Shown piece after piece: positions 43,465 through 52,747 of a DNA stretch of 64,000 nucleotides (position 1 is the first letter of the stretch; the number at the start of each line of letters is the position of its first letter). Source of the stretch: Paraburkholderia bannensis NBRC 103871 (GTDB taxonomy: Bacteria; Pseudomonadota; Gammaproteobacteria; Burkholderiales; Burkholderiaceae). The DNA lies in contig NZ_BAYA01000017.1 in assembly GCF_000685015.1 (NCBI RefSeq), positions 1 through 64,000 on the forward strand, written 5' to 3'. A program made the translations under genes and the position numbers. Under the pieces are notes generated by a model. That model did no database searches, was not told the origin of the DNA, and saw only the letters and a program-made list of their open reading frames with translations.

Positions 43465-45942
43465 ATGAAAACAAAAAACAAATCCAATGCTTCGGGTTTC
43501 AGGTCGGCGAGAACCACACCGCGCGTGCGCAGGACGGCGCTTTCGGCTGCTGTAATGGTGCTGGCCTGCAATGGTGCGGCCTGGGCGCAGGAAGCGGCCG
43601 CACCGGCCGCCGCCGCAAGCAGCAGTGCAAGCAGCAGTGCAAGCGGCACCGCAAACAACACCGTGCAACAGGACACCGTCGTGGTGACCGGCAGCCGCAG
43701 CGAAACGAAGGCGAGCAAGAGCCTCACGCCCGTGGACGTCATCAGCGGGCAGCAACTGCGCTCGACCGGCCAGACCAACCTGCGCGATGCACTCGTGCAG
43801 CTTTCGCCGTCGATCGGTCACGAGACCTACGCGGGCGACGCCGCGATGCTGACCAACACGCTCTCGCTGCACGGCTTGAGCCCCGATCACGTGCTGGTGC
43901 TCGTGAACGGCAAGCGTCGCCACACGACTGCGAATATCTCGCTGGACGGCGGCCTGAATCAGGGCGCAACCGGCGTGGACGTGGACACGATTCCCATCGC
44001 GCTGATCGACCACATCGAGATCCTGCGCGACGGCGCGGCGGCGCAATACGGCTCCGACGCCATCGCGGGCGTCATCAACATCATCCTGAAGCGCGCGTCG
44101 CACGGCGGCGAAGTCACGTCGACGACCGGCCAGACCTATGCGGGCGACGGCCTGAAGAACGCCGAATCGGCGAATATCGGTTTTAACCTGGGCGACAAAG
44201 GCTTTCTCGACCTGAGCGCGGAATACGCGCGCCAGAACCATACCGTGCGCACCGGCCCCGACGATTACTTCGGCAGCTTCCCGCAGGGCCAGGGCTATTA
44301 CAACCGCATGCTGGGCGATCCGTCCGCCACGCGCGAATCGGTGGGTTTCAACGCGGGCTATTACCTGGGCGATGACGTCGAGCTTTACGGCTTCGGCACC
44401 TACGCGCACCGTAACGCCAGCGCCTACCAGAACTATCGTCCGCCATCCGTGCTGCCGTCGATCTATCCGAACGGCTTCACGCCGCAGGAAACCGTCAACG
44501 AGAACGACTATTCGATCACGGCGGGCATCAAGGGCGACAATCTGTTCGGCTGGTCGTGGGACTTGAGCACGACCTATGGCGGCGACCACGACAACATGGG
44601 CATGGTCGATTCCGCCAACACCGGCCTGTATGCGGCGCAAGGCTTCACGCCCACCACGTTCCACCTGGCGACCGTGAGCAACACGCAGCTCACGAACAAC
44701 CTGGACTTCTCGCGCGCGTTCAACCTGCCGTTGCTGGCCGGGCCGCTGCACGTGTCGTTCGGCGTGGAAGAGCGGCGCGAGACCTATACGGTAGGCGCGG
44801 GCGACCTGTATTCGTACCTCGACGGCGGGGCGCAGGCGCTGCCGGGCCTGTCGCCCGTGAGCGCGAGCGACAACTCGCGCAACGTGTTCGGCACCTATAT
44901 CGATCTGGCGACGAAGCTCACCGAGAAATGGACGATCGATCTCTCCGGCCGTTACGCGCACTACAACGACGTGGGCGACACGACCAACGGCAAGATCGCG
45001 ACGCGTTATGACTTCACGCCGCGCTTTGCGATTCGCGGCAGCGTGAGCACGGGTTTCCGCGCGCCGTCGCTCGCCGAGGAGTACTACACGAACGTCAATG
45101 TCTCGCCGGCTTCGGCGCAAGGCCTGCTGGCGGCGAATTCCGCAGCGGCAAAGCTGATTGGCGCGCAGTCGCTCAAACCCGAGGAGTCGACCAACTTTAA
45201 CGTGGGCTTCGTATTGCAGCCCGTCGACAACCTGCATCTCACGCTCGACGCCTATCAAATCGATATCCGCAATCGCATCGTGATGGGCGGTACGGCATCG
45301 GGCGCCGATGCAATCGCGGCGATCGAGGCGGCGGGGCTGTCGGTGCCTGGGTCGGTGCCGGCCTCGGCGGTATCGGCCAGCTATTTCACCAACGGCGCCA
45401 GCACGCGCACGCGCGGCATCGACCTGACCGGCACGTATCACACGGGTTTTGGCCGCTTCGGGCAGGTGGACTGGGATCTGGGCGTGAACCTGAACACGAC
45501 GTCGGTGCGGGACGTGGCGAAGAACGCCAATGGCACGGCGGCGCTCAATGCGCAGCAGATCGGCTGGCTGACGACGTCGACGCCCAAGAACAAGATCATC
45601 ATTGGGGGCACCTGGCATCGCGACAAATGGGCGGTGAGCCTGCATGAAACGCGCTACGGCTCCACCTCCAGCGAAATGACCTATATCGTCGGGCCGAATG
45701 CGTTTTCGACCACGCAGTTCCAGCATGTCGAAAACGCCGCGCGCTACGTGACCGATGTTGAAGTGCGCTACGACGTCACGAAGAAATTCCAGATTGCGGT
45801 GGGCGCAAACAATCTGTTCGACGTCTATCCGTCGAAGATTCCTTATGTGAACCAGCTTGAAGGCGTGCAGTACGACACCTACGCGTCGAATGTGGGCGTG
45901 AATGGCGGCTTTTATTATCTGCGCGCGCGTTATCAGTTCTAG
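43465..45942 (+). CDS. TonB-dependent outer-membrane receptor
   Basis: An 825-residue TonB-dependent receptor. It has a long signal peptide cut near AWAQ-E (residue 42), an Ala/Ser linker partly encoded by a 12-base tandem repeat near 43615-43644, and a TonB box DTVVVTG at 70-76. The plug domain contains LRDALVQLSPSIG, VLVLVNGKRR and EILRDGAAAQYGSDAIAGV. A barrel of about 640 residues ends in the usual aromatic YLRARYQF. There is no N-terminal signalling domain, so it does not act through a sigma/anti-sigma pair. No siderophore genes are nearby. The ligand is probably the compound handled by the surrounding ABC and monooxygenase genes. An AT-rich promoter-like stretch lies at 43438-43460. Confidence 0.93.
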   Translation: MKTKNKSNASGFRSARTTPRVRRTALSAAVMVLACNGAAWAQEAAAPAAAASSSASSSASGTANNTVQQDTVVVTGSRSETKASKSLTPVDVISGQQLRSTGQTNLRDALVQLSPSIGHETYAGDAAMLTNTLSLHGLSPDHVLVLVNGKRRHTTANISLDGGLNQGATGVDVDTIPIALIDHIEILRDGAAAQYGSDAIAGVINIILKRASHGGEVTSTTGQTYAGDGLKNAESANIGFNLGDKGFLDLSAEYARQNHTVRTGPDDYFGSFPQGQGYYNRMLGDPSATRESVGFNAGYYLGDDVELYGFGTYAHRNASAYQNYRPPSVLPSIYPNGFTPQETVNENDYSITAGIKGDNLFGWSWDLSTTYGGDHDNMGMVDSANTGLYAAQGFTPTTFHLATVSNTQLTNNLDFSRAFNLPLLAGPLHVSFGVEERRETYTVGAGDLYSYLDGGAQALPGLSPVSASDNSRNVFGTYIDLATKLTEKWTIDLSGRYAHYNDVGDTTNGKIATRYDFTPRFAIRGSVSTGFRAPSLAEEYYTNVNVSPASAQGLLAANSAAAKLIGAQSLKPEESTNFNVGFVLQPVDNLHLTLDAYQIDIRNRIVMGGTASGADAIAAIEAAGLSVPGSVPASAVSASYFTNGASTRTRGIDLTGTYHTGFGRFGQVDWDLGVNLNTTSVRDVAKNANGTAALNAQQIGWLTTSTPKNKIIIGGTWHRDKWAVSLHETRYGSTSSEMTYIVGPNAFSTTQFQHVENAARYVTDVEVRYDVTKKFQIAVGANNLFDVYPSKIPYVNQLEGVQYDTYASNVGVNGGFYYLRARYQF

Positions 45943-46133
45943 ACCGCTTTAATTAAAACGGACTTATCGGTCGCACGCGCGCACTGATATGCATAGCAGA
46001 AATCGCTCGTACGCTGCGGCGCATTGCGTCGACATAATGTCTGGAGCGTATCGAGCGATCTGCAAATCCATCCACGCGTAATCGCTTAAAACCGTTCGAC
46101 CTATGCGTAATGAACGCATGGGGAAGGAGTGAC

Positions 46134-47135
46134 ATGGCCTGGTCTCTTTCCATTCTCGATAAAAGCCCGATCGCCGAAGGCGCGAGTGCGCACGATGCGC
46201 TGCGCTTCACGATTCGACTTGCGCAGCGCGCCGAAGCACTCGGCTACCGGCGTTTCTGGATCGCCGAGCATCACGGCGCGCCGGGACTCGCGAGTTCCGC
46301 ACCGGAAATCGTCGTCTCGCATCTGCTGGCGCATACGTCGCGCATTCGCGTGGGTTCCGGCGGCGTGATGCTGCAACATTACAGTCCTTTCAAGGTCGCC
46401 GAATCGTTCCGCGTGCTGGCGTCGCTCGCGCCTGGCCGCGTGGACCTGGGCGTGGGCAAGGCGCCGGGCGGCTTGCCGCTCACGACGCGCGCGCTGCAAT
46501 GGTTCCACGACAAGACAAAGAAGCCGGATTTCGCGGGGCAACTTGAGGAACTGGACGCCTTCCTCAAATGGGGCGTGCCCGAGGATCACGCGCTGGCTGG
46601 CGCGCTCGCGCTGCCCGTACCGCCCGAAGCGCCGCAACGTGTGCTGCTGGGCGGCAGCCCCGATAGCGCGCGCCTGGCCGCGAAACACGGCTGGGACTTC
46701 TGCTACGCAGGCCACTTCAACGGCGACGAAGCCAATATCGCGCGCTCGATCGACGCCTATCGCGAAGCCACGGGCCGCGCGCCGCTGCTCGCGCTGTTTG
46801 CCTTCGCGGCCGCCACGCGTGAGGCCGCGCGTGCGCAGGTTGGCGCGCTACGCATCTTCAAGCTGCAACTCGCCACCGGGCAGAGCGTGAACCTGCCGAG
46901 CCCCGAAGCGGCAGCGGAATTCGCGCGCCAGACCGGCGTCTCCGAATACCGCCTGGACGAACTGCATCCCCATGTGATCGCGGGCACCGCCGACGATGTG
47001 CGCGCCGAACTCGACGCGTTGCATGCACGCTTTGGCGTGGACGAATTCGTGATCGATACGCCGGTTGCGGACTACGCGCTGCGCCTCGATTCGGTCGAGC
47101 GTCTCGCACCGCTCGAACAGGACGCACGCGTCTGA
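46134..47135 (+). CDS. Luciferase-like FMN monooxygenase, MsnO8/CmoO-type
   Basis: A 333-residue flavin-dependent monooxygenase of the bacterial luciferase-like (LLM) family. The start LSILDKSPIAEGASA, the RFWIAEHHGAPGLASSAPE block and RVGSGGVMLQHYSPFKVAE place it in the MsnO8-type subgroup. Bacillus YtmO (CmoO) of the S-alkylcysteine pathway is in the same subgroup by my recollection. AAGGAG precedes the ATG at 46134. It starts a run of closely spaced genes through 53256. It needs reduced FMN from a separate reductase, which is not in this cluster. Confidence 0.9.
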   Translation: MAWSLSILDKSPIAEGASAHDALRFTIRLAQRAEALGYRRFWIAEHHGAPGLASSAPEIVVSHLLAHTSRIRVGSGGVMLQHYSPFKVAESFRVLASLAPGRVDLGVGKAPGGLPLTTRALQWFHDKTKKPDFAGQLEELDAFLKWGVPEDHALAGALALPVPPEAPQRVLLGGSPDSARLAAKHGWDFCYAGHFNGDEANIARSIDAYREATGRAPLLALFAFAAATREAARAQVGALRIFKLQLATGQSVNLPSPEAAAEFARQTGVSEYRLDELHPHVIAGTADDVRAELDALHARFGVDEFVIDTPVADYALRLDSVERLAPLEQDARV

Positions 47136-47168
47136 GCGCCCGCATCCCCACTATTGAAGGAATCCGAA

Positions 47169-48500
47169 ATGACTGACAACGCACAACGCAATCTCACCTT
47201 CGGCATCATGCTGCACGGCGCGGGCGGCCACATGAACGCGTGGAAACATCCGGGCGGCCCGGCGGACGCGAGCGTCAATATCGACTTCGTGACAGGCATC
47301 GCGCAAAAGGCGGAAGCGAACGGCGTGGCGTTTGCCTTCGTGGCGGACGGGCTCTATATCAACGATAAATCGATTCCGCATTTCCTCAACCGCTTCGAGC
47401 CGATTTCGGTGCTATCGGCGCTGGCGACGGCGACGACGAAAATCGGCCTCGCGGGTACGCTTTCGACGTCGTACAGCCATCCGTTCACGGTGGCGCGCCA
47501 GTTCGCCTCGCTCGACCTCATCAGCGGCGGGCGTGCGGGCTGGAACGTGGTGACGTCGCCGCTGGAAGGCTCGGCGAAAAACTATGGCGGCGAGCATCCC
47601 GACCACGAATTGCGCTATGAAATCGCCGACGAATATCTGGACGTCGTGCAAGGCCTCTGGGACAGCTGGGACGACGACGCCTTCGTGCGCGACCGCGTAA
47701 GCGGCAAGTTCTTCGAGCGCGACAAGCTCCATACGCTCGATCACAAGGGCCACTTCTTCGAGGTGGCGGGGCCGCTGAATATCCAGCGCTCGCCGCAAGG
47801 GCAGCCGGTGATTTTTCAGGCGGGCTCGTCGGAGTCGGGCATCGACCTGGCCGGCAAATACGCCGATGCGGTGTTCACGCATTCGCCCTCGCTGGAGGAA
47901 ACGCGCGAGTTCGCGGAACGCGTGCGCGCCAGTGCCGTGGCGCATGGCCGTGCCGCTTCCGACGTGAAGATCTTTCCGGGCGTCGGGCCTATCGTCGGCA
48001 ACACGCGGGAAGAGGCCGAAGAAAAGTATCGCGCGATCCGCGACCTGCTCAGCATCGAGGACGCACTCGCTTACCTGGGCCGCTTCTTCGAGCACCACGA
48101 CTTCTCGCAATATCCGCTGGACGAGCCATTCCCCGAACTGGGCGACCTGGGCACCAACAGCTTCCGTTCGACCACGGATCGCATCAAGAGCGAAGCGCGA
48201 CGCAGCGGCGCGACGCTGCGCGAAGTGGCGCTCGAAGTCGCCACGCCGAAGACGCAGTTCCTCGGCACCGGCGAGCAGATTGCCGATGAACTGATCCGCT
48301 GGATCGACGCGGGTGCGGCCGATGGCTTCATCCTGGGCTTCCCGGTGCAGGCCGAAGGGCTCGACGATTTCGTCAAGCACGTGATTCCGGTGCTGGAAGC
48401 GCGCGGGCGCTACAGCCGCCGCCTGACCGGCGACACCCTGCGCGACCACCTGGGACTGCCGCGACGCGAGAGCCGTTACGCGCTCGCCAAAGCACAGTGA
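47169..48500 (+). CDS. FMN monooxygenase, NtaA/SnaA/DszA (CmoJ-like) family
   Basis: A 443-residue LLM monooxygenase of the group that contains nitrilotriacetate monooxygenase NtaA, DszA (dibenzothiophene sulfone), DmoA and Bacillus YtnJ (CmoJ). Seen: FGIMLHGAGGHMNAWKHPGG, FAFVADGLYIND, RAGWNVVTSPLEGSAKNYGG in parts, HKGHFFEVAGPLNIQRSPQG and VIFQAGSSESGIDLAGKYAD. These enzymes oxygenate next to sulfur or nitrogen and cleave the C-S or C-N bond. It lies 33 bases after the MsnO8-type gene and 33 before the ABC gene. Confidence 0.92.
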   Translation: MTDNAQRNLTFGIMLHGAGGHMNAWKHPGGPADASVNIDFVTGIAQKAEANGVAFAFVADGLYINDKSIPHFLNRFEPISVLSALATATTKIGLAGTLSTSYSHPFTVARQFASLDLISGGRAGWNVVTSPLEGSAKNYGGEHPDHELRYEIADEYLDVVQGLWDSWDDDAFVRDRVSGKFFERDKLHTLDHKGHFFEVAGPLNIQRSPQGQPVIFQAGSSESGIDLAGKYADAVFTHSPSLEETREFAERVRASAVAHGRAASDVKIFPGVGPIVGNTREEAEEKYRAIRDLLSIEDALAYLGRFFEHHDFSQYPLDEPFPELGDLGTNSFRSTTDRIKSEARRSGATLREVALEVATPKTQFLGTGEQIADELIRWIDAGAADGFILGFPVQAEGLDDFVKHVIPVLEARGRYSRRLTGDTLRDHLGLPRRESRYALAKAQ

Positions 48501-48533
48501 CGTAAAAGCCGAATCGAGCAGGAACATCGAACC

Positions 48534-50312
48534 ATGAGCGACATCCCCCACATCGCCGTCCCTTCGTCAGCGCGCGACAACGCCGCGAACGAGGCTAACG
48601 ATTACGCGCATTTTCGCGTCGTGCCCGCGCGTCATCGCGCCCGCACCGCGGGCACGTTGCTCGCGGTCGTGCTGATCGCGCTGGTGCTGCATTCCGTGCT
48701 GGGCAATCCGCGCTGGGAATGGAGCGTCTTTGCACAATGGTTCTTCGCGGAGCCGATCCTGGAGGGCCTGTCGCGCACCTTGCTGCTCACGCTGGTGGGT
48801 GCGGTGATTGGCTTCGCGCTGGCCGTGCCGATCGCGCTGGCGCGGCTCTCGCGCTCGCCATTGCTGGCAGGCTGCGCGTGGGCGTTCGTGTGGCTGTTCC
48901 GCTCGATTCCGCCGATTGTGCTGTTGCTGCTGCTCAATAACCTGGGCTACCTGTACGAGACCGTGTGGATTGGCGTGCCGTTCACGCACCTGACGTTCTA
49001 TAGCGGCCCGACGACGGATCTCATCAGCCCGTTCTTTGCGGCCGTGGTGGGCCTGTCGCTCAATCACGCGGCGTTTGCTGCCGAAGCGTTTCGCGGCGGC
49101 ATGCTCTCGGTCGATCAGGGGCAGCGCGAAGCGGCAGCCGCGCTCGGCCTTCCGCACGCGCGTCAGGCCTGGCGCATCGTGCTGCCGCAGGCGATGCGAG
49201 CGGTGCTGCCCACGGCGTTCAACGACGTAATCGGCCTGGCCAAGGGCACGTCGGTGGTGTATATCCTGGCCATGCCGGATCTGTTCTACACGGTGCAGAT
49301 TGTTTATCACCGCAACCTGGAAGTGATTCCCTTGCTGATGGTGGCGACCATCTGGTATCTCGTGATCCTTACCGTGCTCTCCGCCATCCAGGTGCATATC
49401 GAGCGCCATTATGCGCGTGGCGCGACGCGTTCGCAGCCGCAACGCTCGGCCCTCGCCGCGCTGCTGCTCAAGCCGTTCGAGCGCCGCCGCGAAAATCATC
49501 ATGAGCGTCATGACGTTGCACCGCTCGCGGATGCCGGCTGGGCGCAGCGCCGCCACGGCGGTCGTGTAGGTATCCATAACGTTTCGAAGAGCTTCGGGAC
49601 GTTGAAGGTGCTCGACAATGTTTCGTTGACGGTGCCGTCGGGCAGCGTGACGGTGATTCTCGGCCAGTCCGGATCGGGCAAGTCCACGCTGCTGCGCTCG
49701 ATCAATCACCTGGAAAGCGTCGACGACGGTTTTATCGATATCGACGGCGAACTCGTGGGTTATCGGCGCGAGGGGCGCACGCTTTACGAGCTGAAGGAAA
49801 AGGACATCCTGCGCCACCGCGCCGAAGTGGGCATGGTGTTCCAGAACTTCAACCTGTTCCCCCATCTGAGCGTGCTCGACAACATTACCGAAGCACCGAT
49901 TGCCGCCGGTGTGCCGCGTGCCCAGGCGCAGGCCGAAGCGCGAGCGCTGCTGGCCCGCGTAGGCCTTGCGGGCAAGGCCGATGCGTGGCCGCGTCAGCTC
50001 TCCGGCGGCCAGCAGCAGCGCGTGGCGATTGCACGGGCGCTGGCGCTCAAGCCCAAGGTGCTGCTGTTCGACGAGCCGACTTCGGCGCTCGATCCGGAAC
50101 TTGTCAACGAAGTACTCGACGTGATTCGCCAGTTGGCGCGCTCGGGCTCCACGCTCGTGATCGTCACGCACGAGATCGGCTTTGCGCGCGAAGTCGCGGA
50201 CACCATCGTCTTCATGGACGGCGGCCGCGTGGTCGAGGCGGGGCCGCCTGCCCAGGTGCTCGCCAATCCGGCGCATTCGCGCACGCGCGAGTTTCTCTCC
50301 AAGGTGCTGTGA
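48534..50312 (+). CDS. Fused ABC permease-ATPase, polar amino acid type
   Basis: A 592-residue single chain joining two parts normally encoded separately. Residues 1-300 form a HisM/GlnP-type permease with five to six membrane helices and the EAA loop EAAAALGLPHARQAWRIVLP. Residues 340-592 form a GlnQ-type ATPase with Walker A GQSGSGKST (377-385), the signature LSGGQQQRVA, Walker B VLLFDEPTSALDP and the switch histidine VTHE. The linker is rich in arginine and histidine. It would form a homodimer that serves as the whole importer core. The binding protein gene follows after one base. Confidence 0.93.
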   Translation: MSDIPHIAVPSSARDNAANEANDYAHFRVVPARHRARTAGTLLAVVLIALVLHSVLGNPRWEWSVFAQWFFAEPILEGLSRTLLLTLVGAVIGFALAVPIALARLSRSPLLAGCAWAFVWLFRSIPPIVLLLLLNNLGYLYETVWIGVPFTHLTFYSGPTTDLISPFFAAVVGLSLNHAAFAAEAFRGGMLSVDQGQREAAAALGLPHARQAWRIVLPQAMRAVLPTAFNDVIGLAKGTSVVYILAMPDLFYTVQIVYHRNLEVIPLLMVATIWYLVILTVLSAIQVHIERHYARGATRSQPQRSALAALLLKPFERRRENHHERHDVAPLADAGWAQRRHGGRVGIHNVSKSFGTLKVLDNVSLTVPSGSVTVILGQSGSGKSTLLRSINHLESVDDGFIDIDGELVGYRREGRTLYELKEKDILRHRAEVGMVFQNFNLFPHLSVLDNITEAPIAAGVPRAQAQAEARALLARVGLAGKADAWPRQLSGGQQQRVAIARALALKPKVLLFDEPTSALDPELVNEVLDVIRQLARSGSTLVIVTHEIGFAREVADTIVFMDGGRVVEAGPPAQVLANPAHSRTREFLSKVL

Positions 50313-50313
50313 C

Positions 50314-51291
50314 ATGAGGCGACAGAAATTAGTTGCGAACGCAAGCATCAACGCCAGACGCGATTTCCTGTGGAAACTCGCCGCCGTGGGCGCCGCGCCG
50401 CTGGTGTTGCCCGCGCGGCGCGCACACGCGGCCTCCGCAGCAGATTTCGACTTCAGCCCGCAGCAGCGAGGGCGCCCACGTGCGCAACGCGACGCGCAGG
50501 CGCAGCGCGCTGCTTCGGCATATCGCTTCGTCACGCCAGGCGCGCTGAGTGTCGCCGTCGCGCCATTCGCGCCGCCCATCGCGACTTACGCAACCGACGC
50601 GCGCAGCATCGTGGGCGCCGACCCGGACTACGCGCAACTGCTGGCCGACGCGCTGGGGCTGGCCATCAACTTTGTCCCCGTCGCGTGGGCCGACTGGCCG
50701 CTGGGCCTCACGAGCGGCAAATACGATGCGGTGATCTCAAACGTTGGCGTGACCGAGGCGCGCAAGCGCAAGTTCGACTTCACGACTTATCGCCTGGGTT
50801 TGCACGCGTTTTACGTGGGATCGCATAGCCCGATCCAGTCGATTCGCAAACCTGAGGATATTGCGGGCCTGCGCGTCATCACCGGGTCGGGCACGATCCA
50901 GGAGCGCATCCTGATCGAATGGAACCGGCGCAACGTCGCGCGGGGTTTGAAGGCCGCGCAATGGCTCTATTTCGACGATCGCGCGTCGTCGCGCCTCGCA
51001 CTCGTTTCGGGTCGCGCCGATGCCGAACTGAATCCCGACGCGCCGCTCGCCTACGAGGCCGCCACGCAGGGCGGGATCCGCAAGGTCGGCACTGTCAACG
51101 CGGGCTGGCCGGATAACGCCGATGTGGCGGTCGCCACGCGCAAGGACAGCGGCCTTGCGCCCGCGCTCACGCTTGCGACGAATAACCTGATCCATAGCGG
51201 CCAGTATCGCGCAGCGCTCGCGCGCTGGGCCATCGAATCCGAAGCCGTCGCCCAGGCGCAAACCAACCCGCCGGGCCTGCGTGACGCCTGA
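50314..51291 (+). CDS. Tat-exported binding protein of the ABC importer (copy 2)
   Basis: A 325-residue type II solute-binding protein. The N-terminus has a twin-arginine motif (ARRDFLWKL, R15-R16), followed by a hydrophobic stretch ending AHAA, so it is probably exported folded. The mature protein starts FDFSPQQRGRPRAQ and ends TNPPGLRDA, like copy 1 at 39953. The binding lobes show SIVGADPDYAQLLADALG and KYDAVISNVGVTEARKRKFDFTT. It is one base after the fused permease-ATPase, so it is the main partner of that importer. Confidence 0.9.
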   Translation: MRRQKLVANASINARRDFLWKLAAVGAAPLVLPARRAHAASAADFDFSPQQRGRPRAQRDAQAQRAASAYRFVTPGALSVAVAPFAPPIATYATDARSIVGADPDYAQLLADALGLAINFVPVAWADWPLGLTSGKYDAVISNVGVTEARKRKFDFTTYRLGLHAFYVGSHSPIQSIRKPEDIAGLRVITGSGTIQERILIEWNRRNVARGLKAAQWLYFDDRASSRLALVSGRADAELNPDAPLAYEAATQGGIRKVGTVNAGWPDNADVAVATRKDSGLAPALTLATNNLIHSGQYRAALARWAIESEAVAQAQTNPPGLRDA

Positions 51292-51317
51292 CCACTCACA
51301 TTCCCTACTCAAGAACC

Positions 51318-52349
51318 ATGTGCGCCGCTCATATCGAACACATTGCTTTTCTCACGCCGGCAAACTATCGCGACGACGCGCCGCGCGCGGGCATCGAGGC
51401 CGCGCTCCGACTCTTTGAACTCGGCGAGAAACTGGGTTACGACAGCGCCTGGGTGCGCCAGCGGCACCTGGAGCACGCGGTGTCGTCGGCATCGACGTTT
51501 CTTGCGGCGGCAAGCCAGCGCACCACGCGGATCGGCCTGGGCGCAGCGGTGATCCAGATGGGCTACGAAAACCCGTTTCGTCTCGCGGAGGATCTCGCGA
51601 GCGTGGACGTGCTTTCAGGCGGACGCCTTAACGTCGGCCTGAGCGCGGGCGCGCCAGGACATGGCGCGCTGTTGGGCGAGCGCCTGTTCGACGCCGATCC
51701 CACGCTGATCGACTTCACGCACGCGCGCGTCGAACGGCTGCGGCGCAACCTGAGCGGCGAGTGGCTGGGCGACGAGGACAGCTTCGTCGAGTCCGCGGCG
51801 GGGCGCGTGCGTCCGCGCATCACGCCGCATGCGCCGGGGCTGGCCGCGCGCCTGTGGTATGGCGGCGGTTCGCAGCGCTCGGTCGAATGGGCCGCGCGCA
51901 ATGGCTTCAACCTGCTGATCGGCAACATCACGACGGGCGAGGGCACCGACGATTACCGCGAGGCGCAATTGCGCCAGCTCGACATTTACCGGCAGCACTG
52001 GCGCGGCGCGCAGCCGCCGCGCGTGGCGCTCGGGCGCGTGATCGTGCCGTTCGACAGCGCCGATGCCGATACGCGCGAGCGTTATCGCGCCTTTGCCGCG
52101 GGACGTCACGAGCGCACGCTCGCGCCGAAAGGCGAGCGCCGCACCGTCTTCGTGCCCGATATCGTCGGCACGTCGGACGAGATTCTCCAGCAATTGCAGG
52201 CCGATCCGGTGCTCGCGCAGGTGAGCGAGTTGCGGCTTGAATTGCCCTACGATCTGCCGTTCGAAAACTATCGTCAGATTCTTGAAGATTTTGTCACGCG
52301 GATTGCGCCCGTATTACGAGGCAAGCCGTCCACGCGGATTGCGGCGTGA
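51318..52349 (+). CDS. Luciferase-like FMN monooxygenase (third copy)
   Basis: A 343-residue LLM-family enzyme. It has IEHIAFLTPANYRDD at the start, a YDSAWVRQRHLEHAVSSAS block, TRIGLGAAVIQMGYENPFRLAEDLASVDVLSGGRL in parts, and LSAGAPGHGALLGERLFD. It is distinct from the other two monooxygenases in the cluster and does not closely match SsuD. It begins 26 bases after the binding protein gene. The specific reaction is unknown; oxidative cleavage of a C-S bond is the likely theme. Confidence 0.87.
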   Translation: MCAAHIEHIAFLTPANYRDDAPRAGIEAALRLFELGEKLGYDSAWVRQRHLEHAVSSASTFLAAASQRTTRIGLGAAVIQMGYENPFRLAEDLASVDVLSGGRLNVGLSAGAPGHGALLGERLFDADPTLIDFTHARVERLRRNLSGEWLGDEDSFVESAAGRVRPRITPHAPGLAARLWYGGGSQRSVEWAARNGFNLLIGNITTGEGTDDYREAQLRQLDIYRQHWRGAQPPRVALGRVIVPFDSADADTRERYRAFAAGRHERTLAPKGERRTVFVPDIVGTSDEILQQLQADPVLAQVSELRLELPYDLPFENYRQILEDFVTRIAPVLRGKPSTRIAA

Positions 52350-52402
52350 TGCGCTGTGTTGAATAAATCGTTATCCTGATCAAATAAAAGGAGCCGCTCC
52401 AC

Positions 52403-52747
52403 ATGAGCCAGGACTTGCTGCTGTTGCTGGAACCCGCCTTCACCGACCCGAAACATCCCGGCGAGCAGTTTGTCTGCCCGCACGGCCTATCCATTGAAGG
52501 GCTGCTCGCGAGCGACCCGGCGCGGGCGGCCCGGCTCGACGTGAAGCGCGTGGCGTTCGCGCGCCCGCGTCCCGACGTGATCGCGGCGCTCGACGAAGCC
52601 CATCAAGGCTTGCCCGCGCTCGTGCTGGGCGACGAACACCCGGTGCCGGACGACGCGCTGTCGCTCGGCGACACGCGCTTCGTCACCGACCCCAAGCGCA
52701 TTCTCGCGCTGCTGGCCGAACGCCACGGCTTTCCGAAGGTGCATTGA
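52403..52747 (+). CDS. DUF3088 thioredoxin-like small protein
   Basis: A 114-residue protein matching DUF3088. The pattern LLLLEPAFTDPKHPGEQFVCPHGLSIEG (in parts), VKRVAFARPRPDVIAALDE, LPALVLGDE, and the end RILALLAERHGFPKVH are typical. The predicted fold is thioredoxin-like, with a single cysteine in FVCPHG at the position where redoxins have their active site. An AAAAGGAG site precedes the start. The stop overlaps the next start by one base. It could fill the role that the redoxin-like CmoI plays in the Bacillus S-alkylcysteine cluster; this is inference. Confidence 0.8.
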   Translation: MSQDLLLLLEPAFTDPKHPGEQFVCPHGLSIEGLLASDPARAARLDVKRVAFARPRPDVIAALDEAHQGLPALVLGDEHPVPDDALSLGDTRFVTDPKRILALLAERHGFPKVH

